Assembly: GCA_002350445.1 (NCBI GenBank)
Contig: DEEV01000027.1
Coordinates: 2,224 to 7,235 of the forward strand
Source of the DNA: Treponema sp. UBA2869
Lineage (GTDB): Bacteria; Spirochaetota; Spirochaetia; Treponematales; Treponemataceae
DNA length: 5,012 nt
Reading direction: 5' to 3'
The notes beneath the pieces are model-generated. The model did no database searches. It saw nothing but the letters and a program-made list of their open reading frames with translations, and was not told the DNA's origin. This document shows, piece by piece, positions 1 to 5,012 of the stretch (its first letter is position 1; the number at the start of each line of letters is the position of its first letter). The position numbers and the translations under genes are program-made.

Positions 1-1
1 C

Positions 2-508
2 TCTCAGAAATTTTCGAAGCTGACTTCCGATGAGCAGGAAAATGCCGAGCTTCCACAATCGGAATCTAAAATCCTGCAGGAAGAAATTAACCGCGCAGAG
101 AAGACCCGCATAGAAACTTTACAGAAAACTTTCAATGAATTTGTAAATCCTGTTACACAGGAAATTGAAAAAGATGAAGAATCTGTAGTTCTGGCTTATA
201 AACTTTTTGTTCAGGTTAAAGCGCTGAACGAATCTTCAGAAAATGTGGCAGCTTTGGCACGTATAAAATCTGTTGTTATAACGGCTTCAATTTGCTCAAA
301 AGCTGAATACATTGGAGAAGGTAAGCAGCTTTTTTCATTTCTCAAACTTTGGTTTCTAAAGGAATATCCGGATTGTATTTTTGTTCCGGAAATTTGCCGT
401 GCCCCTGACGGCTCCTTCTATTTAGACTTTATAGAACGCGAACTCTGGTCTCCGTCTGTGTTTGAAAAAGAGATTTTGCAGGCTGTCTCAAGCAGTTTTT
501 CCCTTTGA
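2..508 (+). CDS. C-terminal part of an unrecognised protein (5' end outside window)
   Basis: An uninterrupted reading frame runs from the left edge to a TGA at 506-508, giving 168 residues of what must be a longer protein. A GTG at 245 could act as a start, but the frame is open and protein-like upstream of it, so an internal start is unlikely. The first 80 or so visible residues are charged and probably helical, rich in Glu, Lys and Gln (for example ILQEEINRAEKTRIETLQK), and suggest a coiled coil or helical linker. The remaining part is more globular, with aromatic segments such as FLKLWFLKEYPD and APDGSFYLDFIERELW. I see no signal peptide, membrane span or catalytic motif and do not recognise the family. 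The last 91 bp lie antisense to the end of the tRNA nucleotidyltransferase gene. The reading frame is well supported; the function is unknown. Confidence 0.72.
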   Translation, partial: SQKFSKLTSDEQENAELPQSESKILQEEINRAEKTRIETLQKTFNEFVNPVTQEIEKDEESVVLAYKLFVQVKALNESSENVAALARIKSVVITASICSKAEYIGEGKQLFSFLKLWFLKEYPDCIFVPEICRAPDGSFYLDFIERELWSPSVFEKEILQAVSSSFSL

Positions 509-1872
509 TTCATTTCCGGGTCTTCAAGCACCGCTTCAAAAAGTGCGTTCAAAATTTCTCCAAGCTGTTTACCGGCCGGAATTCCAGCTGCAATTAAATC
601 TTTTCCGTTTACGGCGAGATCTTTTAAAGAAAGCGCCTGTTTTTTTGCTTCAATGGTTTTTATACGGTCGTTTAATTCAATTAAAAGCGCGCAGGCTGCA
701 GAATCGTGAATTCTTACCGGCTGATTATACTTTCCGTACATATCAGAAAGCCTTAAATCAATTAAATCGCTGATATTTTCCGAACCAACCCGTACAAGAA
801 AACGCCGTACAGCCGCGTCGGTCCAATCCGGCGTGTAATGAAACATGTGATTTTTTATCAGGTGACAGACTTTATCAATCTGATTGTTTGAAAATTTAAG
901 CCTTATCATTATTTTTCGTGTAATTTTTTCAGAGTGAATTTCGTGGTTGTAAAAATTAAATATTTTGAGACCGTTTTCAATTCGTTCTGTTCTTGCGGCA
1001 GGTTTTCCAATATCATGAAAAAGGGCCGCAATTCTTACAATAATGTTGTCTTTTGGTGCTCCGTCGCAGGCATAAAAAAGGTGATCCAGAACGTCAAAAA
1101 TGTGGTAGCCTCTGTCGTCGTTTTGAATGCAGTTCCGGCATTCTGTCAGTTCCGGAATAAACAGCTTTAAAATTCCGGTTTCTTCCATAAGTTTTAAGCC
1201 TTTGGAAGGTTTTTCTGATTCGAGCATTTTAATAAATTCATCTCTAAAGCGTTCAATTGATATAGAAGTTACTTTTTTTTGAATTTCTTCTTTGGATATT
1301 TCTGAATATGTATGTTTTTCTATACTAAAATTAAGCTTTGAAGCAAATCTCAACGCTCTGACAGGTCTTAATCCGTCTTCCATAAAACGTTCGTGTGCAT
1401 TTCCTACTGTTTTTATGCATTTTTTCTTTATGTCATGACGGCCACCGAACGGGTCTACAATTTTTCCGTCTGCAAGATTTATTGCAATAGCATTCATTGT
1501 AAAATCGCGTCGGCTCAAATCTTCTTCAATTGTGGCTGCGTAGGTAACTTTGTCCGGATGTCTTCCGTCTGTGTAATCTGATTCAGTGCGGAAGGTAGTA
1601 ACTTCAATTTCTTTTTTCATAAAATGAACGGTTACAGTTCCGTGTGCAATTCCCGTAGGGACTACAAATTTAAAAAGTTTTATTACGTCCTGAGGTGTTG
1701 CGTTTGTCGTTACGTCCCAGTCAGATGCTTCTTTATTCAGAAAAATATCTCGTACTGCGCCGCCTACAAGGTATGCTTTAAAGCCTGCGTCTGCAAAAAC
1801 TTTGTTAAAAGCCTTTAATTCTTTTGGGAGATGTATTGTTTTGTTTTTAGTAAAAAGCCCTGTAAGTTTCAT
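418..1872 (-). CDS. cca: tRNA CCA-adding enzyme / poly(A) polymerase family protein with HD domain
   Basis: Class II nucleotidyltransferase of 484 residues. Family members add CCA (or A) to tRNA 3' ends, or poly(A) to RNA, in the cytoplasm. Visible motifs in order: the head signature AYLVGGAVRD (33-42) followed by the metal-binding DWD (51-53); RRDFTMNA (121-128), the ribose-recognition motif; VDPFGGRHDI (139-148); EDGLR (165-169) followed by RALRFASKL. The EDxxR form fits the nucleotide-selecting motif of CCA-adding enzymes better than the form seen in E. coli PcnB, so I favour CCA addition; an A-adding or poly(A) role is not excluded. An HD phosphohydrolase domain follows (about 255-345), with HD at 286-287 and further His at 264, 310, 337 and 342. 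The C-terminal domain ends with a family-like stretch, GEILNALFEAVLEDP then NQREKLLE, plus a polar tail of about 17 residues. The ATG shares its A with the TGA of the upstream gene and has a strong ribosome binding site. The 3' end overlaps a convergent gene by 91 bp. Confidence 0.93.
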   Translation of the reverse strand: MKLTGLFTKNKTIHLPKELKAFNKVFADAGFKAYLVGGAVRDIFLNKEASDWDVTTNATPQDVIKLFKFVVPTGIAHGTVTVHFMKKEIEVTTFRTESDYTDGRHPDKVTYAATIEEDLSRRDFTMNAIAINLADGKIVDPFGGRHDIKKKCIKTVGNAHERFMEDGLRPVRALRFASKLNFSIEKHTYSEISKEEIQKKVTSISIERFRDEFIKMLESEKPSKGLKLMEETGILKLFIPELTECRNCIQNDDRGYHIFDVLDHLFYACDGAPKDNIIVRIAALFHDIGKPAARTERIENGLKIFNFYNHEIHSEKITRKIMIRLKFSNNQIDKVCHLIKNHMFHYTPDWTDAAVRRFLVRVGSENISDLIDLRLSDMYGKYNQPVRIHDSAACALLIELNDRIKTIEAKKQALSLKDLAVNGKDLIAAGIPAGKQLGEILNALFEAVLEDPEMNQREKLLETACKISFSNTDGDQSSRSIKSK

Positions 1873-2237
1873 CAGAATCCCCTTGAAAGAAAATTAATTG
1901 TATTTGAAAAGCTGAATGCTGCAAGCGAAAAACACAGTGCCGCGGCACATAAGGCTATGTAAATGATTTTTTTAATTATATTTTTTCGGGAAATTAAATC
2001 AAAAATGTGATGGATTGTAACTGGTAAAATTAAAAAAAACAGAAACATTGAAGTGTAGGAAAGTGCTGTAAGTACAATTGCCTGATTTTCATCCTGAAAA
2101 TTCTGATAGTTTCCGCAGATGTACAGAAGTATTAAAAAAAGAGAAATTGCAAAAAGAGCAATTATAAGTGCAACTATAAATCTGAATATAAAAGAGAAGG
2201 TTATCTTTATTGATTTTTCTGAATCTTTTTCTGCCAT
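1872..2237 (-). CDS. Small three-helix membrane protein of unknown function
   Basis: A 121-residue protein that I do not recognise. It starts with a short charged, Lys/Glu-rich N-terminus (MAEKDSEKSIK), followed by three strongly hydrophobic stretches at about residues 16-41, 53-76 and 89-110, so it is predicted to be an integral inner-membrane protein. A basic loop, SRKNIIKK (83-90), sits between helices 2 and 3 and is likely cytoplasmic. There is no cleavable-signal pattern and no catalytic motif. It is the first gene of a minus-strand pair: its TGA overlaps the ATG of the CCA-adding enzyme by one base, which implies co-transcription and translational coupling. The ATG at 2237 has only a weak Shine-Dalgarno match (CAAG about 3 nt upstream). 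A TATAAT lies just 16 bp before the start. That the gene is real is supported by its coherent membrane topology and exact junction with the next gene; its function is unknown. Confidence 0.8.
   Translation of the reverse strand: MAEKDSEKSIKITFSFIFRFIVALIIALFAISLFLILLYICGNYQNFQDENQAIVLTALSYTSMFLFFLILPVTIHHIFDLISRKNIIKKIIYIALCAAALCFSLAAFSFSNTINFLSRGF
1879..1884 (-). promoter_or_regulatory. Ribosome binding site of the CCA-adding enzyme gene
   Basis: On the minus strand the sequence reads AAGGGG, then six bases, then ATG, a good Shine-Dalgarno match at suitable spacing. It lies inside the last codons of the membrane-protein gene. It supports the ATG at 1872 as the true start and fits translational coupling across the TGATG junction. 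Confidence 0.75.
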
Positions 2238-2240
2238 TAC

Positions 2241-2268
2241 TTGAAGAATTATGATTATAACTGATAAT
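2241..2268 (+). promoter_or_regulatory. Putative promoter for the SPFH-like/aroH/glgA unit
   Basis: A -35-like TTGAAG (2241-2246, four of six matches) is followed after 16 bp by GATAAT (2263-2268, five of six matches to the -10 consensus). An alternative TAATAT -10 at 2265-2270 gives 18-bp spacing. Transcription would start near 2275, giving a leader of roughly 28 nt before the ATG at 2303. It overlaps the putative minus-strand -10 at 2254-2259, so the divergent units may compete for polymerase. This is inferred from sequence match only. Confidence 0.45.
2254..2259 (-). promoter_or_regulatory. Putative -10 box for the membrane protein/cca unit
   Basis: The minus strand carries a perfect TATAAT here. 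No convincing -35 is found 15-18 bp upstream; the region reads roughly AAATGT. If used, transcription would start near 2247, leaving only about 10 nt before the ATG at 2237, which agrees with that gene's weak Shine-Dalgarno (near-leaderless). In such an AT-rich gap a chance match is quite possible. Confidence 0.4.
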
Positions 2269-2302
2269 ATACTAATACATTTTTTTGTTTAGTTATAGTC
2301 TA

Positions 2303-3028
2303 ATGAAAAGATTTTTTGTTTGTTTATTTATTCTTGCTGTTTTCTCGGGTGTCGTTTTTTATATCGGTTGTCCTCAATTTAAAATTTCAGCCGGCAGCAT
2401 GGGTGTTGTTGTTTCAAAAACAAGCGGAGTTAATAGGCAGCCTGTAGTTCCCGGAAAAATTTCGTGGAACTGGCAGTTTATTTTGCCTACAAATGCAAAA
2501 CTTATTGAGTTCAATATAAAGCCTGTGAATGTAAATCGTAAAATTTCAGGGCAGCTTCCATCCGGTCAGATTTATACTTCGCTTTACAATTCTTCGGACG
2601 CGTTTTCCTATGAATTTGACTTTTCTGTTTCTCTTTCGGTAACTCCGGAATCTGTTGTTTCCCTTTACGAAAAAAACATTATTTCAGATTCGGCTTCTCT
2701 GCAGGATTATCTTGATTCAGCAGCTTCTTCTGTGTGTCAGCTTGCGGCAGGATATTATCTTTCAAAAGCAAAGGAAGATTCTTTGTTCCGGCCGGAAAAT
2801 GTACGGCGCGAGGATCTTATAAAGGCTGTTCGTGTTTTTGAGGAATTCCCGGAAGTTGATATAAGTGTTTTTGCGCTTACAAATTCAAAAATTCCTGATT
2901 TTAAGTTGTATCAGTCTATGCAAACACAGACACTTTCTCGACCATCTTTAAATAATACAGAATCATCATCTGTTGATAATTCAGATTCATCTCAAAATTC
3001 AACTTTGGAAGGTACTTTAAATGAATAA
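2303..3028 (+). CDS. Exported or membrane-anchored SPFH/band-7-like protein
   Basis: I take the ATG at 2303 as the start (241 residues) because it places a classic signal or anchor at the N-terminus: MKRFF followed by a hydrophobic core to about residue 21. A TTG at 2285 would add six residues (MFSYSL) in front; neither start has a clear Shine-Dalgarno. The core ends in FYIGC (19-23), a non-standard lipobox, so the protein could be a lipoprotein on Cys23 or simply be tethered by this helix. Residues 29-75 resemble the opening of SPFH/band-7 domains: SAGSMGVVVSKTSG, then VVPGKISWNWQFILP, then a strand ending IKPVNVN. A beta-rich and helical region follows to about 205. The tail (211-236) is rich in Ser, Asn and Asp and probably disordered. 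SPFH proteins usually scaffold membrane complexes; applying that here is inference. Its end overlaps the chorismate mutase start by 8 bp, so it likely heads the operon. Confidence 0.8.
   Translation: MKRFFVCLFILAVFSGVVFYIGCPQFKISAGSMGVVVSKTSGVNRQPVVPGKISWNWQFILPTNAKLIEFNIKPVNVNRKISGQLPSGQIYTSLYNSSDAFSYEFDFSVSLSVTPESVVSLYEKNIISDSASLQDYLDSAASSVCQLAAGYYLSKAKEDSLFRPENVRREDLIKAVRVFEEFPEVDISVFALTNSKIPDFKLYQSMQTQTLSRPSLNNTESSSVDNSDSSQNSTLEGTLNE
3007..3012 (+). promoter_or_regulatory. Ribosome binding site of aroH
   Basis: GGAAGG lies eight bases before the ATG at 3021, inside the end of the preceding gene. It supports that ATG as the start and the 8-bp overlap between the two genes. Confidence 0.7.
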
Positions 3029-3398
3029 AAAACTTGTAGCAATCCGTGGAGCAACCTGTTCGGATAATACTAAAGAAGAAATTACAAAATATGTTTGTCA
3101 GATGTGTAACGAAATTTTTAAGAAAAATTCGCTTGCCCCGGAAGATATTGTTTCCATTCAGTTTACAGTTACAAAAGAAATAACCGTTCTTAATCCTGCA
3201 ACTGCGCTTAGAAAAGGCGATACCTGCATTGATGTTTCTGAAATTCCTTTGTTTTGCAGTCAGGAAGCGTTTATTGAAGGCGGATTTGAATATGTAATTC
3301 GGGTTATGGTTACTGCTTATATGAATGAAGTTTCAGCCCGTCATAATGTGTATATAAACGGCGGAGAGCGGCTTCGCCCTGATTTCGCACGTTCATAA
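3021..3398 (+). CDS. aroH: Chorismate mutase, AroH class
   Basis: A 125-residue cytoplasmic enzyme predicted to convert chorismate to prephenate, the branch point to phenylalanine and tyrosine. It matches the trimeric Bacillus subtilis AroH type (about 127 residues), not the all-helical AroQ type. The start VAIRGAT (6-12) matches the IRGAT motif. Active-site residues known for the B. subtilis enzyme have clear counterparts by recalled alignment: Arg9 (Bs Arg7), Arg64 (Arg63), Cys79 (Cys75), Glu82 (Glu78, in the SQE motif), Arg94 (Arg90, in IRVMV), Tyr111 (Tyr108, in NVYING) and Arg119 (Arg116, in LRPD). With all of these kept, an active enzyme is expected. It overlaps the upstream gene by 8 bp and has a good ribosome binding site. 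No other aromatic amino acid genes are visible nearby, so its place between an SPFH-like protein and glycogen synthase is unusual. Confidence 0.95.
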   Translation: MNKKLVAIRGATCSDNTKEEITKYVCQMCNEIFKKNSLAPEDIVSIQFTVTKEITVLNPATALRKGDTCIDVSEIPLFCSQEAFIEGGFEYVIRVMVTAYMNEVSARHNVYINGGERLRPDFARS

Positions 3399-3403
3399 AA
3401 TAA

Positions 3404-3409
3404 AGAGGA
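3404..3409 (+). promoter_or_regulatory. Ribosome binding site of glgA
   Basis: AGAGGA in the 15-bp gap after the chorismate mutase stop, four bases before the ATG at 3414. It is a strong Shine-Dalgarno match and fixes the glgA start. Confidence 0.75.
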
Positions 3410-3413
3410 AAAT

Positions 3414-4985
3414 ATGAAGCTTTGGTTTGTAAGTATGGAGTGTGCCGGAATTGCAGAGGCAGGCGGTGTAAAAAACGTAACTTATTCACTGTGCAGGGAA
3501 TTTGCAAGGCTTAATCATAAAGTAACTCTTTTTCTTCCTGTTTTTAAATGCAATCTGTGGGATTATGTATGTGATTTACAGGATGCAGGCGAATCCGAGG
3601 TAAAACTTTGCGGAAAAACAGAAAAGATTGTTTATAAAACTGCCACTTATAAAGATGCAAATTTTGATATTGTGCTTGTAAATCATCCTTCGTTTGCAGA
3701 AAAAGAAGCTGTTTATACTTACACCGAAAATGAGCAGAAATGCAATGCAGAGTGTGTAAAAGGTTCTGGTCATAAAGATGCGCTTTTTATGGATGTTCTT
3801 TTTCAGCGTGCGGTTGAAGCGTATGGAAAACTTGTTCAAAAATCAAATCTTCCGGAAATAATTCACTGTCAGGATGCCTCTACGGCAACTTTGCCCGGCT
3901 TTCTAAATCAAAATAAACTTTACAAAAAAACAAAGTCAGTTGTTACAATTCATAATGCAGGACCTGCTTATCATCATGAATTTTCAAGCCTGGGTGAAGC
4001 TGTGTGGTATACTTCGCTTTCCGAAAATGTCCTGCGCGAAGCTTTGAACGGAAGTCGAGTAGAGCCATTTTTGATTGCAGCCGCGTCAGGAGCTGTCCTT
4101 ACAACTGTTTCTGATCAATATGCTCAGGAGCTTGTAAATCCTTATAATTCATCTGTTACGGATGGTCTTGCACCGGTTTTTTTTGCAAAAAAAATCGACA
4201 TTACAGGCATTACAAATGGTTTTGATTTTGAACGCTATAACCCTGTTGATAAGAACTGTTCAACACTTCCTTTTGAATTTAATCCTGAAAAGTGCGAACT
4301 GGACGGAAAATTTAAGTGCCGCAAATTCTTTATTCAGAATATTGTAAATACGGATAATTATAATTGCAGGGGAATTAAAAAGCACGGAAAACTTGAATGT
4401 TCGTCTGATTATACAAGGGAAATTTATTTTGCTTATCACGGACGCATTGCCACTCAGAAAGGAATTTCTGTGCTTATGGAAGCTATACCTGCGATTATTC
4501 AGAATTTTCCTGATGTGCGCTTTATTATTGCGGGTCAGGGAGAAACCCGTCTTGAAATGGAGCTGATTTCGCTGGCTGAAAAATTCCCGGGAAAAGTAAC
4601 TTATCTTAATGGGTATAATAAGGTTGTTGCACGTCTTGCTGTTGCCGTAAGTGATTTTATTGTGCTTCCAAGTTATTTTGAACCTTGTGGCCTTGAAGAT
4701 TTTATAGCCCAGTGTTACGGAACGGTTCCAGTTGCTCATAAAACCGGCGGGCTTAATAAAATTCAGGATAGAAAAACAGGCTTTTTGTACGAAAATAATA
4801 CAAAAGATTCTTTGATTACTAAAATTTCAGAAGTAATAATGACCAAACAACTTAAGCCGCTTGTAATAAATAAAATGATTAAAGCTGGTTCTTATTCGGT
4901 TCAGCATGAATACCACTGGAAGAATGTTGTTCAAAAAAAATATTTGCCATTTTTTAAAGAAATTCTTAAAAATTCAAAAATTTGA
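3414..4985 (+). CDS. glgA: Glycogen synthase (GT5 glucosyltransferase)
   Basis: A 523-residue cytoplasmic enzyme of the GT5 family, which extends alpha-1,4-glucan chains from ADP-glucose; bacterial members are usually about 475-490 residues. The N-terminal Rossmann domain begins MKLWFVSMECAGIAEAGGV; the usual KTGGL is AEAGGV, so Glu15 replaces the conserved substrate-binding Lys. Then follow IIHCQDAST (149-157, family HxHDW), VVTIHNAG (176-183), TVSDQYAQEL (231-240) and GITNGFDFERYNP (265-277). The C-terminal domain has YHGRIATQKG (341-350), whose Arg344 and Lys349 correspond to E. coli Arg300 and Lys305, then LPSYFEPCGLEDF (418-430) with Glu423 equivalent to catalytic Glu377, and YGTVPVAHKTGGL (435-447). 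The extra length is mainly a Cys-containing linker, about 281-335, between the domains. Catalytic residues of the C-terminal domain are intact, so activity is likely, but donor or acceptor preference may differ. It lies 15 bp after aroH in the same orientation. No other glycogen genes are visible in the window. Confidence 0.9.
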   Translation: MKLWFVSMECAGIAEAGGVKNVTYSLCREFARLNHKVTLFLPVFKCNLWDYVCDLQDAGESEVKLCGKTEKIVYKTATYKDANFDIVLVNHPSFAEKEAVYTYTENEQKCNAECVKGSGHKDALFMDVLFQRAVEAYGKLVQKSNLPEIIHCQDASTATLPGFLNQNKLYKKTKSVVTIHNAGPAYHHEFSSLGEAVWYTSLSENVLREALNGSRVEPFLIAAASGAVLTTVSDQYAQELVNPYNSSVTDGLAPVFFAKKIDITGITNGFDFERYNPVDKNCSTLPFEFNPEKCELDGKFKCRKFFIQNIVNTDNYNCRGIKKHGKLECSSDYTREIYFAYHGRIATQKGISVLMEAIPAIIQNFPDVRFIIAGQGETRLEMELISLAEKFPGKVTYLNGYNKVVARLAVAVSDFIVLPSYFEPCGLEDFIAQCYGTVPVAHKTGGLNKIQDRKTGFLYENNTKDSLITKISEVIMTKQLKPLVINKMIKAGSYSVQHEYHWKNVVQKKYLPFFKEILKNSKI

Positions 4986-4987
4986 TA

Positions 4988-5012
4988 TTGACTAAAATTA
5001 TTTAAAAATATA
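4988..5012 (+). promoter_or_regulatory. Possible promoter start at the right edge
   Basis: TTGACT (4988-4993) matches five of six -35 bases and is followed by an AT-rich 17 bp, after which the window ends in TA where a -10 would begin. This could be the front of a promoter for a downstream gene. The -10 cannot be seen, so this is only suggestive. No stem-loop terminator is visible between the glgA stop and the window end. Confidence 0.22.

Noticed and set aside
245..508. A separate 87-residue gene starting at GTG 245
   Set aside because: The same frame is open to the left edge with protein-like composition and no stop, so this is the end of a longer gene rather than a small independent one.
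481..545. Possible terminator near the convergent gene ends (GCTGTCTCAAGCAG followed by a short T run, and GCAC/GTGC around 528-551)
   Set aside because: The stems are only three to four base pairs long, and the sequence is constrained by coding on the minus strand, so no credible intrinsic terminator can be claimed.
934..1170. Plus-strand frame of 78 codons antisense to the HD-domain part of the CCA-adding enzyme
   Set aside because: It is a shadow of a conserved gene with Phe/Cys/Val-rich translation and no independent support.
2260..2300. Operator palindrome or riboswitch in the divergent region
   Set aside because: The gap is very short and AT-rich; I found no inverted repeat beyond simple AT alternation and no room for a structured leader.
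2285..2302. TTG at 2285 as the start of the SPFH-like protein
   Set aside because: It adds six residues ahead of a typical MKRFF signal start, lacks a Shine-Dalgarno, and lies very close to the likely transcription start; ATG at 2303 is preferred.
4260..4739. A 159-codon minus-strand frame inside glgA
   Set aside because: It lies wholly antisense to a strongly conserved GT5 coding region, has a low-complexity Lys/Asn/Ile-rich translation without recognisable motifs, and shows no ribosome binding context I could support.

Overview
The window looks like ordinary chromosome from an AT-rich, probably anaerobic bacterium. My best guess is a Treponema-like spirochaete. That rests on overall protein character (a GlgA whose N-terminal motif reads AEAGGV, and a loosely conserved lipobox) and on base composition. 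No rRNA or other phylogenetic marker is present, so the assignment is tentative. Genes are tightly packed: the longest non-coding stretch is about 65 bp. I see no mobile element, CRISPR array, tRNA/rRNA gene or long repeat.

Layout from left to right. The 3' end of an unrecognised plus-strand gene (2-508) enters from the left edge. It converges on, and overlaps by 91 bp, a minus-strand two-gene unit: a small three-helix membrane protein of unknown function (2237-1872), then a class II tRNA CCA-adding/poly(A) polymerase-family enzyme with an HD domain (1872-418). The last two share one base (TGATG), and the nucleotidyltransferase has a strong Shine-Dalgarno inside the upstream gene, so they are probably co-transcribed and translationally coupled.

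A 65-bp AT-rich divergent intergenic region (2238-2302) appears to hold back-to-back promoters. To its right is a plus-strand unit of three genes: an exported or membrane-anchored protein resembling SPFH/band-7 proteins (2303-3028), an AroH-class chorismate mutase (3021-3398, overlapping the previous gene by 8 bp) and a GT5 glycogen synthase GlgA (3414-4985, 15-bp gap). Spacing suggests one operon, although the three predicted functions do not form a known pathway. The window ends 27 bp after glgA in an AT-rich stretch that may contain the start of another promoter.

I found no convincing new biological system. The items most worth a second look are the long antisense overlap in which a conserved part of the tRNA nucleotidyltransferase C-terminus also encodes the end of the convergent gene, the replacement of the near-invariant Lys of the GlgA KTGGL motif by Glu together with a Cys-containing interdomain insertion, and the unusual SPFH-like/chorismate mutase/glycogen synthase gene order.
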